64,000 nt of DNA from Nannochloris sp. 'desiccata' (GCA_019044685.2 JAGTXX020000015.1:1426001-1490000), one strand, 5' to 3'. Shown: positions 10,100-22,054, counted from the stretch's first letter. Made by a program: numbers and translations. The notes: a model not told the origin generated them from the sequence alone.

Positions 10100-10369
10100 G
10101 ACTTTTATTTTTCAAAGTTTCAATTTGCAAGGTTGTGGTCTTTCAATAGATTAGAATAATAATATCAACAGAAGGGAGAATTTCAGTGATGGATAGTTGG
10201 AATATTAAAACAATGAAGGGATGGATGGATGGTTTTTTTTTTTTTTTTTTTTTTTTTGTATATTGCCAGAGACTATAGACTATTTATTAGATTCCCTCCT
10301 GTACAGCAACACATTTCCTTTATATATATTTTCGAACTTTAGTTCTCGCAGGCCTGACGCCATGAGCTT
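10100..10369. other. 3' flank of the 987-residue gene
   Basis: It holds a stretch shared with 4355-4665, a (GGAT)n run and a long T-tract at about 10232-10258. On the minus strand this would be an A-rich 3' region of the gene. No coding sequence is present. Confidence 0.5.
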
Positions 10370-13300
10370 CTAATTCAACACAGGCGCAGTCCCCATCAAA
10401 AAGCACGCCAACCGAGGCTTGGGGAGCGCAGCCAGCAGCGCACGACGTACCTTGCGTCCAGCTGCATTGCTTGCTTTACCCAACGCACCACTTGCCTTCC
10501 TCCAAATTCCTTGTTTTCCACTTGCTGTGGATGCGTGCGCGGGTGTCGCCACCGTCTCTTCGCCCAACGTACTGAGCTCAAGTTCCTCATCATCCATATC
10601 ATCGGTACCGCTAGCGCTGTAGCAGTAGTCACGAATACTCTGATTGGAACCAAACTCTGAGCAAGAAATGCAGTCCTCGATGTCGTTTCCTTTTGCTACA
10701 GGCCCAGTGTAGCAGAATATAAAAGGTGCACTAGCCTTCAAATTTGCTTCAATTTCTTTGATAGAAAGAGCAGAACTCGTGATAACCTCGATGGGAAGCA
10801 CAGCCGCGTGCGAAGCTTCAACGCTGTAAACTGCAGGGCTGCCAGGGGCAGACTCTACTCTCAAACTGCCGCTAGGAGTACAGGTGCCCACAGACTCTTT
10901 AAAGAGGTCACACTCTGAGGACGCGTCACCGAAAGACTCGTGTTGCAGCTCAGCAGAAGGAGCGGCCTCGGCATTATCGGCAGCAGCGAGGGCGACTTCA
11001 ACAAGGACTGAACAAAGGGGAACCTCGCATGGTGCAGTTTCTGCTTCATTGAAGTTGGTTGCATCACCTTTATCGTTATCAACAAGATCGCTAGGGAGAA
11101 GCTGAGCGTCAGAGTCGCTCTCATTTTCAACAGCAACAGCATTGCAACTGTCAGCAGCGACGTCGACAACAGAATCTGCGGCAAAGGGGATCTGAGAGGG
11201 TGCAGCAGCTGCTGCAGTGAAAACCTCTTCTGGTACATTCTCTTCTTCCCCAAAAAGGTCATCGGGAAGGTGAAAACGGCCGGAGCCAGCGTCAGCAAGG
11301 GCAGCAGCGGCAGCAGCAGCAGCATTGCTGTCAGTTGCAATGGAAGCAGCAGCGGTACCTGTTGCAATATTGCAATTAATTGCCTCTGCGACAGGAGCTG
11401 GAGCAGGAACAAAACTAGCATGCTGCGCAGGAGCGGCAGAGATACACCAAATGGCGGCAGCGACACTATTCACGACAGGAGCCATCGATGGTGTGCGTAC
11501 ATCTATAGATATCTTCGAGGCAGCGGCTTCCGCTGTCCATGGACTGTAGGGCTCTTCGATCATGTTTTCATCTTCCCCAAAAAGGTCTCCAGGCAGGTGG
11601 AAACCGAGGTCGTCGGATTCAACAGCAGCAGCATTGCTATCAATTGCAACGGCAGCAGCAGCAGCGGTACCTCTTGCAATTGCCTCTGCGACAGGAGCGG
11701 CGCCGCTGTTGCTAGTTCCAAATTCCAAATTCCAGCCACCGCCTTCTGTAGCTATTTCCTCTACACCGGCAGGCGCAGGGAAGTCGTCATTAGAATGTAT
11801 ATCTTTATCGAGGTTGCCATTTTGCTCTGCAGAAGGCACAGGCGTAGTCTGAGACTGCAAGTGGTTGATAATCTTAATAGCATCAGTTGCTCCTTCCGGC
11901 CAACTTTTGCAATATAGGCGATTGTCAACGGTATGTTCAAAATGGGCCAGCCACCTCTCCAAATCTTCCAACTCGTCAGCATAGTCAGGGAGAGCGCGGA
12001 GTTGGTCTAAAGGAAGCTTCCTTGAGTTTAGTTCAGCAATTTCTGCTTCAGCTGCGAAGACACTTTTCAAGTCCTCATACTTTTGGTGCATTTCGTAACG
12101 GTTGCAATCAAGCATTAGATAGTAAACATGATAACAAACACGTGGGTCGCTGGAATCACCAAATGGATGGTAACATGTAGGTTCATATGAATCTTTGCCA
12201 GTATGATAGCTGTTATCAGATTTGGAATCAGAATCAGACCAGTCGTTGCCTTTTTCTTCCTCTTCACCGCTAGCCAGGGACGTGGTGCCGGCATTGCAGC
12301 TGTCAGCTTCAGCAGCGTGCTCAGTGTCATTGTGAGGGCTCGTTGCCCCAGAAGAACTGTCAAAATTAGTCATGACGCCTACAGGACTGTCCCTACCGCT
12401 AGAAAGGCGGAGGGATTTGACAAGGTCGGGGCAAGCAGCTTCCACAGCTGCGACAAAGCGGGGCAGCGACAGACCAGGAAAGTCTGCACAAATCTCACAG
12501 TATTGGCACCAGAGCAGCTTCAATTCCTGAAATATTTAACAAAAATGAAAAAGAAAACAAATCAATTAATTTAATTCCATAGCAAACAAAACAAACTAAT
12601 TATAAGGAGCAAACAACATGAAAAAGGGCTTACCGCTACATCCAACTGTTCCACCCCTGTAGCCTTGGTGGCGAGGGCCTCCAAACTGAGAAGGCAGCTG
12701 TTGGGAATATATAATCCATCTTCGTTACATTCTAACTCCCATTTTTCCATAACTGCTTTTTTAAAATATGCTTCCGCAGCTTCAACAAAGCGGGGCAGCA
12801 CTACACCAGGGAAGACTTGAGCAAGCAAACCGTATTGGCTCCACAGCTTCTTCCATTCCTGCAGGTGATACAAGTAAAAAGTCAGTCAATGACACATAAA
12901 CAATAATTATTGATACTCAAATTATGGAAATTAAAAAGGCTTACATGTACAGTACACAATTCCATAAACTCCCCGTCTGTAGCCTTGGTGGTGAGGGCCT
13001 CCAAGTTAAGGAGGCAGCTGCTAAAAGCATAGCAGCCATTTTCATCCATTGCTACACCCCACCGGTTGTTAATTGACGCATTAAAAAATGCGTCCCAGCC
13101 ACTCATGAGTGTGGCCAGCAAGCGAAACCTCTCGATCGTTTCGTCGTCGTCTCCTTCAATGACAGCCTCCTGCGCATCTTTCCAATTGTCCTCCCTAAAA
13201 AGGCAGGCAAGAGCATCGGTTCTAGGAGTCAAGTAAGGATAGTTATAATCCAAAAGGTCCAAGGCCGTTAAAATTTCAAGCTGCTCTTGGAAAACGGCAG

Positions 13301-13793
13301 GTGAAAGTGGAGAAACTAAAGGCGGAAGGCCGGCCCCGGGGCCGCTCTTGAGGTGAAGGGTGGCGCGAGCGTTTTCCTCGAGCACTTTCAACGATTCCAA
13401 ATTCTTTATATTTTCTGCAATGAAGTTAAGTATAGGGGACAAAAAAGGAGAGTGTTAATCAATAGAGAAAGGAAGAGAAAGCAAGCAATTTCTAGACCCT
13501 CGGGCCTTTGGGAACCTCGAGCGCTCTCCAGCATGCTGCGCAGCAGTTAATTTGTAAACTCTAGGGTTTCTTACCTGGATCCTTATAAACTACGAGGCCT
13601 TGATAGACCCAATCTATACTTCCTGCACATTTAGAAGGGTAACAAGGGTAAGGAAAAGCTTTCAAAAGCAGCCTGCAAAATGCTCATTGAGAAGCTAGAA
13701 ATGTGACAAAGCAATCAGCGAGTAAATACCTTGACTGCCACGGTCACAATCTCCACCAGTGCTAATTGAAGCGTTGGAATTGAACTGTGCCAT
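10370..13793 (-). CDS. Unknown 987-residue protein with repeated 75-residue units
   Basis: I do not recognise this gene. Five exons with good GT-AG borders and consistent phases: 13793-13730, 13622-13575, 13414-12945, 12858-12634 and 12526-10370. The ATG (MAQFNSNASISTGG) is recovered only by splicing, because the main exons have no ATG. The N-terminal half has imperfect helical units: LW.QY...FPG..LPRFV.A.EA, a variable part, then SSCLL.LEAL.TKAT. Exon 4 is exactly one unit (225 bp, phase 0 at both ends). The C-terminal half is acidic and Ala-rich, with a twice-repeated block ending in FHLP.DLFGE.EN; the last 50 residues are basic. No enzyme motif is seen. It is divergent from the plus-strand gene at 14402, about 600 bp away, and degenerate copies lie at 4.7-7.7 kb. 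Gene structure is secure, function unknown. Confidence 0.75.
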
Positions 13794-14029
13794 CGTAGAA
13801 AAGACGCAGAGGGTTCTAAACTACTCCGTGTAATTCAAATTTTGAATTTAAAGGATCAAAAGGTCCAGCGTTGTGCGCAATTCTCTGCCGAAGACCTAGT
13901 GCAATATTGTCCTTGACGAAAATAACTTTGATTTAATTAGTTATGACTCTCTCTGCAGCTTGCCAGTTTTGTTAACTTTCAATTTATTTTGCTACTCTCT
14001 TTTCTTTTGACCCGGGCATTCTTCTGTTG
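12978..14029. repeat. Direct repeat, copy B (about 1.05 kb)
   Basis: Counterpart of 6803-7942. Here the sequence is part of the intact gene: exons 1-3 and the upstream intergenic region. It ends at CTTCTGTTG (about 14029), after which the leader region of the plus-strand gene begins. Confidence 0.9.
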
Positions 14030-14401
14030 CAGACGTGCAAGGGATAGATTTGCAGAGAACCCAACTTAAAAACTAGTCTATTATTTACACAAATATACAT
14101 CTTCATTGTTTTGCCCGATTCTAGCACCTTGGCGTCCGGCTAGGTAAGTTTCTTCTCGCTCAATCGTCTAATCCGAGGCTGCTCTTCCAACAATATCCCC
14201 TGCAAAAGCCCATACATCTCGCTGGTGGAGTCTTCAACATACACCTGAATTAATGCATGCAGAATTTCTCAGGTTCTGGTGCCTAGAACGACGGTTATTT
14301 TCCCAACTACCTTCCTTCTAGTTGCCGCGGCCGTAATCGTAGCACAATGTAAGTTTGCCCCTTCTCTCTGCACTTGGCCTTCCGAAGTTCCTCATTTCTC
14401 T

Positions 14402-15909
14402 ATGATGGCAGCACGAATGAAACACTTCTTCACACTGTATAGGGCCGGCAAGAAAATGAAACGTCGTCAAAGGCGTTTCTCCCTCCAAGGTTGGCAACAG
14501 TCCAACGTTAACGCCGCCGGCGCCGCCACCACAGGCATTATTCAGCATGGTGAATATGCCTCGGCTGCGCTTACCAGCCTCACTACCGTCTTCGAGAATG
14601 ACGCAAACGCGTCTACAATCGGTAAGTCCACTTCACAGTATTATTTTACAGCACTTTTTCTATCATTTCAGTATGGTGTGGTTGTGATGATAATTTGCTT
14701 TCTCTTTGTGCTTTCTACCCTGCAGATCGGCCTTTGCTCCCCCGCGGTAGATTTTCCGTAATAGATTACCCGGAAGATTACCCTCCGCTTCCATCAGTCG
14801 CTCCTAGGATAAGGCCTCATGCCCCTCCTGCAGCTCCCATCCCTGTGCCGGCCGCGGCTCCCTCAAGCTTGCGATCACCCATCCCCAGGCTTGCAGCTGC
14901 CTTGGCCAGTTTGTCACCAAAGAAATTGGCTGCAACTGAGGAGGAAGAGCCTTGCCTGGACAAGATTAAAGCTTTCTCTCCCGAGAAATCTCATCCCAAC
15001 GCTGAGGCGTTGCGCCCTTCTCTTTTTGACGATGATTTCCATGCTGCCTTAAGGGGGGAAAGCTTTGCTGCCGCTAGCGCTGCTCCCATCACCGTAAGGG
15101 CTGCTCCTCCTGATGAGCATGCAGCTGGTGGCCTTCAAATGCCAACTGCTGAAGAGCTAGCAGAACTACCTCTTTTTGGAGACGAAGGTGATTCTTTTAC
15201 TGCTGGACCTGCAATTCTTAATGCTGCTCCCGTTCCCACTGCAGCTGCCGCTGCCGCTGCTGTCCCTAGGCCTATCATGCCTTCCGAGGAGCTGGAGCCT
15301 GCGTTTAGGCAGTTTTATCTTTTCCCTCCTGAGGCTCCTGCGCCTCCTGCTGAGGCCATGCAGTATCCCTTGGCGGTGACTGCAACTCGTCAGCAAGAGA
15401 AGGAGTTTGCGGTTTTTAAAAACATTATGAAGACACATTGCGATCGTGAAGACGTAGTGTACATATTGGCAGCTGAATTTGGGTTGGTCCCTCCGCCATT
15501 CTATTTGCATGCTATCAACCCTGATGGATCTCTGAGGTTTGGAGTGAAACCCTTCAACTTTTCCGTCGACTCTCCGCCTGTGCCGACCCTCGGCGGCGAC
15601 CACCTTTCTCCTGGATACATCTTCAAGGTATTGATCGAATTAGGCCGTGCCAAGGCATCCCTTAATACGTACGCCATTTTATACCAAGTGAGAGAGTGCT
15701 TGAACTACATTAATTACGGCACATTTAAGTCTGTGTTTGAGGTCCCATTTCCTCGAGGAGCTCCGCTTGCAACTGGTCTGAAAGATCATGTGAAAGTTGC
15801 TCGCAACGAAGTGATAGGTTATTTTTACGGCAACGGAAGCCCCATCACTGACTCGATTATAGACAATGCTCGTGTAGTGGCGGCGCATATCAAAGCGCTT
15901 CGTTCTTAA
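14402..15909 (+). CDS. Unknown protein, Pro/Ala-rich with a conserved-looking C-terminal domain
   Basis: I do not recognise this gene. Coding exons are 14402-14621 and 14726-15909 (phase 1, GT-AG), at least 467 residues from MMAARMKHFF. The same frame is open upstream to 14249 and holds a hydrophobic run (FLLVAAAVIVA) but no ATG, so an upstream exon could add a signal peptide. A good donor (CTAG/GTAAGT) at about 14142 and an acceptor (TTTCTCAG) at about 14272 suggest a spliced leader region. A 63-bp in-frame intron is possible at 14349-14411. The middle is Pro/Ala-rich with acidic segments. The last 150 residues look globular (YILAAEFGLVPPPFYLH, LNTYAILYQVRECLNYINYG). Like its divergent partner it has acidic Ala-rich stretches, which hints at joint evolution. 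Confidence 0.65.
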
Positions 15910-16092
15910 CTTGCTTTGCTATTTATACCTTGCAATTAATATCTCTTCAGGAAAAGTTGTGTTCTTTTGCCCACCTTCTCCAGTATTATTATACTTATAT
16001 AGTTCGACCCTAGATACATTGTTCCCATTATTATTATCACGCTCCTTTTTCTTTCTTTACCTTTCGAAAATCAATCATGTTCTGCTGAGGAC
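15910..16092. other. 3' flank of the plus-strand unknown gene
   Basis: Short AT-rich stretch between the stop codon and the right flanking repeat. No gene is seen. Confidence 0.4.
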
Positions 16093-16322
16093 AGATTTAG
16101 ATGGATCTCGTACTTTTTAATTTGTCGCCGTTGAAGAGTAGAATTTAAATTTTGCCTTTCAATTGCTATTTTGCTTTGATTACCACTATTAAAAAGATAT
16201 AAATTAAAGATTTCGTTTTCTGGTTATGCCTTCCTTGTTTCTCTCCATTGCCCCTCCCTTGTAAAAAATATACAGTAAAAACATCAGGTGCAAATTTTAG
16301 CACCGGTACCGCTAACGGCGGA
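16093..16322. repeat. Direct repeat flanking the divergent cassette, right copy
   Basis: Pairs with 9863-10099 in the same orientation. It begins 183 bp after the plus-strand gene stop codon. With the left copy it brackets a block of about 6.2 kb holding only the two divergent unknown genes. Confidence 0.85.
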
Positions 16323-17837
16323 GCAGTTTTAGCCCTGTTTAACTTGCGTTTTTGAACTAATTGGAGCTTCAATGTATGGTAATATATTACGTACAAGTGA
16401 TATGCTACATCTATTAATTCCATTGAGAGAAGCAGTCTATTAGTGTCTACACAAATAAAAACCATCGTCTCTCCCATGAATTTTTTTTTCCTGCCGCCGT
16501 AATGCATTTAGTTAATTAAAACAATAAAGGTCCCTCAATTCTTCCTCTCTAACACCCTATTTCTTTTAGCACTAAGACTTGCTACCATCGCAGTTTAGAA
16601 CACTCAGTAAAAGTCGCAAAAGATATCTCTAAATCCATGGCCATATTGGATTAAGCTTAAACAAGTCTCTGTGCTATAATAGGTTTAGCTAAACCTATTA
16701 TATACCTTCCTATTATCTTCCTAGCCAACTTTTTGTGGGTCCTTTGAAAATGAGGTTAGTATCTCGAGTTTGTTTATGGAACTTGAGTTCAAGGATGTTT
16801 CTCACTCGAGCTGTTGCACATTTGGTCAAATAACGTTGATAGAAAGTCGCCGCCGGCCAAGATGTTCCTAGATATGCAATCTAGGAACGCACGGAGATAC
16901 CATATATTCTCTTTACGGACCATGCGATTACTAGATGAGGACACCGTATCTAGGGACGAAGAAAATCTTATCCAGGAACGAGGCCAATTAATCTAGGGAC
17001 GACCGCGTGAGCCTACTGGTGGGCGCAGCGTCGACGGTGTATTCTACGACGTCGTACACCGGAGGTCATGCCCATAGAGCAAGAAGAGACCATTCATTGA
17101 AATACGATACGTCTATGGAAAAAACATCCAGCTCGCGGATATTTAAGTAGAGAAGATGCAGTCAGACTCGCAAAGTCGGTATACGTATACCTCTCGGCTT
17201 TTATACGGCATCTTGGCAAACTCAATTTTCAATTTGACAAAGAACGGGGCTAAAAGATTTTTAAATTGCCTTACACGTGCCTCTTAAAGCATTTAGATCC
17301 TCAATTGTGAAGATGCTGCCTGATTCCATCAACCGGGAGATTGCAATTTGCAAAGTACCCAGCCAATCAACAGATTGCCCTTCAGTCAGTATACCAGAAT
17401 CCAAGCCCATCTGGCAGGGTAAAAGTAAAATCGTGGTGTTTAAAATTATTGGAAAGAATTTAAAGTCTTAAAGTGAAGGTCTGGACGAAATAAATCCAAC
17501 AAAGATTTATTCTGCCGCCGCCGCCACCACTGTGCCACTACTGCTGTGTTTTCAAAAAATAGTTGAATAGGACTGCATGTGAGGCAGCTCTGACATATTA
17601 TTTAAATATAAACTAATTTCTATTTCCCATTTCCTATGACATACAGCGCCCCTGCTCCTATCTCTGCAATTTTGTGATCACTTTTCACCAAAGACAAATT
17701 TGCTTGCAAACCTTTCCGACCATCAGCGTTTCATGTTTGCGGCAGTCAAGTTGGTGCACAGATTTGTTCCAGATTTATTGCGAGTGCAATTGCCTGCCAG
17801 GCACTCGCGATTGCCAGTGCCCGCCTTGTTTAGCACA
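16323..17837. other. Gene-free region with small palindromes
   Basis: No credible gene is seen in 1.5 kb. Structures present: a 28-bp perfect palindrome at 16675-16702; a 10-bp stem with 5-base loop at 16864-16888 (GTTCCTAGAT/ATCTAGGAAC); related words TCTAGGGACG and CCAGGAACG repeated through 16940-17000; and the 14-bp palindrome GGTATACGTATACC near 17176. The last part presumably serves as promoter of the PDE12-YrdC gene. Confidence 0.5.
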
Positions 17838-20800
17838 ATGGCGGAGATGCAGAGGGTAAGCAAAGACTAGAACATTCTTTTTCAATACTGATTTTGCGAT
17901 TACCAACTTCCTAAAATTATAACCTTTGCGTTCTATGCTCCTACCATTGAAATATCTCAACTTTTCCTATTTAAATTTACAAATCTCGATATTTTCCCAC
18001 AGGCCGTCGTCAAGTCCTTGCCAGAGGACCCAAATCTCACAATCACTCTCACTGTGGGAGGGAAACAGCGAAATCTAGACCGACCTAAATCTGAACCTCT
18101 TGAAAAACCACTCCTTAGGATACAGAAATCAGCAGCAGCACCTCCAGACAAGAAACAGGAGCGACAGGTAGCGGCAACAGCAGGAGCGGCAGAGGCGGGC
18201 AATAGTCTCGCTGCCGAGGCGCTCTTTGTAGGTCTACATGATGGACCTACCCTTGCTCATCCACTGCTAGATCCAGGCAGCACAGCAAATGAAGACGCTT
18301 GGAGACAAGGCCGTCTTCTTCGAGTCGGTACTACCAGTTATTTGATTGAAGTAAACCCACCTCTAGTAGAAAAAGTAGAAACCCACGGTACTGCCTTTGT
18401 TGGAATTCCTGTAGTACCTGTACCCAAGCTGTTATTCGCTGAAGTGGAGGATTGCACTTGGAAATGGTGGCGGCATCAGAAAAACACCGCTGCAGCCGCT
18501 TGTACTGGCGGTGCTGCCGCAGCACTAGAGTGGCAAGAGATAGCAGGAGCTACCAGTCAAGGTTACACACCTACTGAAGCTGATATTGGGTATATACTCC
18601 GAGTAGAATGCACTCCAACACGGCGTGACACTCCAAATAGTACGATCTCCATTGGGGCTGCTGTTGTAACAGAGACGAGCAGCCCTGTGGTGGCCTGTCC
18701 CGTTCCTTCCTCCAGCACAGGTCGAGCTGAGCTCACGTCTACCCCTTTAAACTCTCCTTCGTTCCGTATAGTTACGTATAATATCTTAGCTGACCAGTAT
18801 GCTTCTACAGACGCAGCAAAGACTCAAATTTTTGCTACCTGTCCTTTAGAAAATCTCGACCCCTTGTACAGACGCCCTCTGGTACTTCAGGAATTACTCC
18901 AATACAATGCTGACGTCATCTGTCTCCAAGAGGTCGATGATAAGATGTTCAACTTGTGTTTGCAACCTGCAATGAATATAGCAGGCTTTGATGGGGTGTT
19001 TACAAATAAAGCTGGAAAAGTCAGAGAAGGCTCAGCAACGTTTTGGAGAAAAACCCGGTTTAAACTCCTTGCCCGACGAGATATAGTTTTAAAAAAGCTG
19101 TTTCCAGCAACTTCCAGTGAAGAAGATATTAAAACAGCAAAATATGGACCTGTATTTGAGCCCATGTTGAGTTCTTCCCCTGCGTTGTGCACTGCATTGC
19201 AGCGGGTGGCCACTGTCGGGCAGCTTAGTTTACTAGCCCCTATTGATACCGATACGCCTTCTTCTTCTCCATCTGACGAGGCATCAAGGCCTTTGTGTAT
19301 AGCTAATACACATTTATTTTTCCATTACGCTGCCCCTCACATCCGCACCATGCACGTTTGGGCAATAATAAAAGAAGCGTGCGACTTTGCCGCAGCTGCT
19401 GGTGGCGGTGATGTGGCCCTCACCAGCGCAGCTGGCGGCAAATACCCTGCTTTGATTTTTTGTGGAGATTTGAATAGCGATTTGAATGATGGTATTCCAG
19501 GGGCTATTCAGTTATTATCCCAAGGGAACCTGTCATCTACGTATTGGGATTGGGCCTTTGGAATTAATTTTAAGTGGCAGAAGGACGAAGAAGAACAAGG
19601 CGACGACGGAAAAGACAGTACTGGCGGAGGGGGTGGTGCTTGTGGTGACAAGACTAAGAATAACAGTACTCCCGGCCCTGAAATAGCCAGTAATACTGAG
19701 CAAAGTAATGGCGTTACTGGTAGTATCCATTCTGTTATTTCTGGTATCAATGAAGGTGGAGAGGTCCAGAAAATGCTTCACACAGACGTCGACCACCTCT
19801 GCCCCAGTAGTCCCCGCTCCCCCGCTGAAAAGGTACCCGGCATCGATTTAGAGCTCCCCTTTGCCCTCGCAGCGGCTGATAACTTACGATCAAATGTGAC
19901 GAATTACGTTCGTGGGTATGAAGGGCTATTAGACTATGTCTGGTACCAACCAGGCAGATTGGAGGTAGAAAGGATCATTCCAGTACCGCCAAGTGATCAG
20001 TTAGGTGGGTATATTCCAAATAAGAGATATCCTTCAGATCATTTAGCAGTCGTCGCAGACCTTCGATTTAGTAGTACTAGTAATAGTGGTGGTGGTAGTG
20101 GTAGTAGCAGAAGCGGTGTTTATAAGAGCGACGGTAAAAACGGCAGTGGCAATTGTGGCGCTGGAGACTTTGGTGATGAGGTGACTGGTCCAGGCTGTGT
20201 TCTGCCTGCTGCCTTGTACAACGTCGGTGTCGCTGCCTACATTCTCTCTACTGAGAAATACAGTACAGCAGGTGTTATTGCTGTGCCGACGGATACAATT
20301 TATGGTCTTGCCGCCTGTGCCAAGGAAGAAAGCGCAGTCAAACGAATATATGATATCAAAGCACGCGCAGCAGAGAAACCTGTAGCTATCTGCGTAGCAG
20401 ATTATGACGATGTTTCCCGCTATGTAGAAACAGCCCACTTGCCACAGGGGTTACTAGAAGCCTTGTTGCCGGGCCCCCTGACGGTGTTATTAAAGAAAAA
20501 ATCCGGTGCTCCGATAGCTGCGGCGTTAAATCCGGGCGTTGCTACCCTAGGTGTACGCATCCCAGATAACAAATTCATCCGTGCAGTGTGTAGACAACAT
20601 CGTGGTGCGTTGGCGTTGACTTCTGCAAACATTTCTGGACAGAAAAGTAGTCTATGTGTTGAAGAATTTAAAGCGTTATGGCCGCAGTGTGAAGTTGTTT
20701 TTGACGGCGGGGCTATACCGAGCAGTAGGAAAGGATCTACGATCGTTGATTTGACTGGACTTGGGGAGTATAGGTTTGTGAGACAAGGGGAAGGCTTGGA

Positions 20801-20852
20801 GAAGGTAGTGAAGTTGCTTGAAGGTAAATTTAAATTAACGAGGAAAGATTGA
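17838..20852 (+). CDS. PDE12-like exonuclease/deadenylase fused to a YrdC (Sua5) domain
   Basis: Exon 1 is 17838-17855 (MAEMQR), exon 2 is 18003-20852; total 955 residues. Residues about 20-235 match the N-terminal beta domain of PDE12 (WKWWR, YTPTEADIGYILRVECTP). About 255-690 is an exonuclease-endonuclease-phosphatase domain: VICLQEVD, FCGDLNSD and PSDHLAVVADL are the metal and catalytic motifs. PDE12 removes 2',5'-oligoadenylate and trims poly(A) tails, including on mitochondrial tRNAs in animals. After a Gly/Ser linker, about residues 735-955 form a YrdC domain (PTDTIYGLA, IKARAAEKP, LTSANISG), which makes threonylcarbamoyl-AMP for the t6A37 modification of tRNA. The reading frame is open throughout. 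The N-terminus does not look like a strong targeting peptide. The two halves are normally separate proteins. Confidence 0.9.
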
Positions 20853-21001
20853 TGTTTTTTTTTTTTTTTTTAATTAATTAAGGAGTGATGCCAACTGCAG
20901 ACATAAACATAAAATCATCTCTATTTATTCTCTCAAAAAAAGAAACAAGAATAAAATTCCAAAAAGCATAAAGAAAATTAAAAAAATTTAGGACTCTGAA
21001 A

Positions 21002-22054
21002 TTAAAACCGTTCAGGCACACGGAACGTCACATCATACAGATAAGCATCGTTATCGAACTTGGCACCCAGATTAGCCAATTTATTCAAATATTCATTAAA
21101 GTCAACCTCATAATCAGTCCTGAAATTAGATGCTTTACTCCTTTCGTACTTGACCTTGAACTCGGCAAAGGCCTCGGGAGCACCGGTAGCCAAAGCTGTT
21201 TCCGCGGCAGCTGGGTCAGGCTGTGTTGCACACCAAAGCACATACATAACGCGTTCCCAAAAGGGAGCTTTTTTCGCAAAAGGGCCTTCCAAGTCTTTAG
21301 GATCTTTAACACCCAAGGTTTTAGATAAAGCGAGGACCTCTTGAGCAGAAGCACCAACAGGGAGCACCTTACCGGGATTGTCGGGAGTATCAGAATCCAC
21401 TCTACCTAGTTTCACGATAATAGGATTTGCATATCTTTCAGCCAAAAGACCGCCATTTATAGGGTTTCTTTCGAACCTAGCATCGTACCAAATCATCTGT
21501 TGAGTGAGTTTACACGCAAGCACGATAGTATCTGCCCAACTGATTGTTTTTTGTGAAGGAGGGCCCGCAGCGGCAATCGCCTTGCGAGCAGCAGCAAGAC
21601 GGTCAACAAGATCTTTTAAATCTTTGTTTTCGGGGCGCTTAAGCTCTTCAGAAAGAACAATAGAACCGTTGACACCACCAGTACGGGCGACAGCGTCATA
21701 GGTAGAGGCATCGTTGAATAAGAGACGCATTGCAGCAGGGGCGTCAGCGCCAGTAACCACCTTTTTAATCTCGGCTTCCGAACGTTTCTGGAAATCTTCG
21801 AGGAGATCTTTTCTTTGGAAGCTGGAGAGGTTCTTGCCAGAGATGACCTTGTTGGTGTATGCGTTGGCAGCGGTAGGGGTCATGAGAGGAAGCACTGCAA
21901 GGGAGGTAGCAAGGCCGGCGAGCAAGCCACGGCGATCAGGCTGATCGTGGGATGCGACGCAAGAGACCTTTACACGACGGCGATCGCTGCGGGAAGCATT
22001 GGATACAGCATGGAAAGGTTTGGTAGCAGATATTTTGATAGCGGCAGAGAGCAT
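21002..22054 (-). CDS. TL29: Thylakoid lumenal 29 kDa protein (ascorbate-peroxidase-related)
   Basis: Intronless, 350 residues. A plastid transit peptide (about residues 1-45) is followed by a twin-arginine signal (RRGLLAGLATSLAVLP) and a lumenal cleavage site after ANA near residue 65, so the protein should cross the thylakoid by the Tat route. The mature part matches TL29/APX4: NDASTYD, GGVNGSI, EELKRPEN and KYERS...TDYEVD. TL29 is related to class I haem peroxidases but lacks the haem-ligand histidines and ascorbate peroxidase activity; it associates with photosystem II. Length is as usual for the family. Its 3' end faces the PDE12-YrdC gene; the 267 bp upstream must hold the promoter. Confidence 0.9.
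   Translation of the reverse strand: MLSAAIKISATKPFHAVSNASRSDRRRVKVSCVASHDQPDRRGLLAGLATSLAVLPLMTPTAANAYTNKVISGKNLSSFQRKDLLEDFQKRSEAEIKKVVTGADAPAAMRLLFNDASTYDAVARTGGVNGSIVLSEELKRPENKDLKDLVDRLAAARKAIAAAGPPSQKTISWADTIVLACKLTQQMIWYDARFERNPINGGLLAERYANPIIVKLGRVDSDTPDNPGKVLPVGASAQEVLALSKTLGVKDPKDLEGPFAKKAPFWERVMYVLWCATQPDPAAAETALATGAPEAFAEFKVKYERSKASNFRTDYEVDFNEYLNKLANLGAKFDNDAYLYDVTFRVPERF

Noticed and set aside
9863..16322. LTR retrotransposon interpretation of the direct repeats
   Set aside because: No gag, protease, reverse transcriptase or integrase motif lies between the repeats, the two genes are divergent and spliced, and the repeats lack TG...CA ends.
17277..17471. 64-codon open frame in the gene-free region before PDE12-YrdC
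   Set aside because: Short, no start context or domain features, and no splice partners; not supported as a gene.
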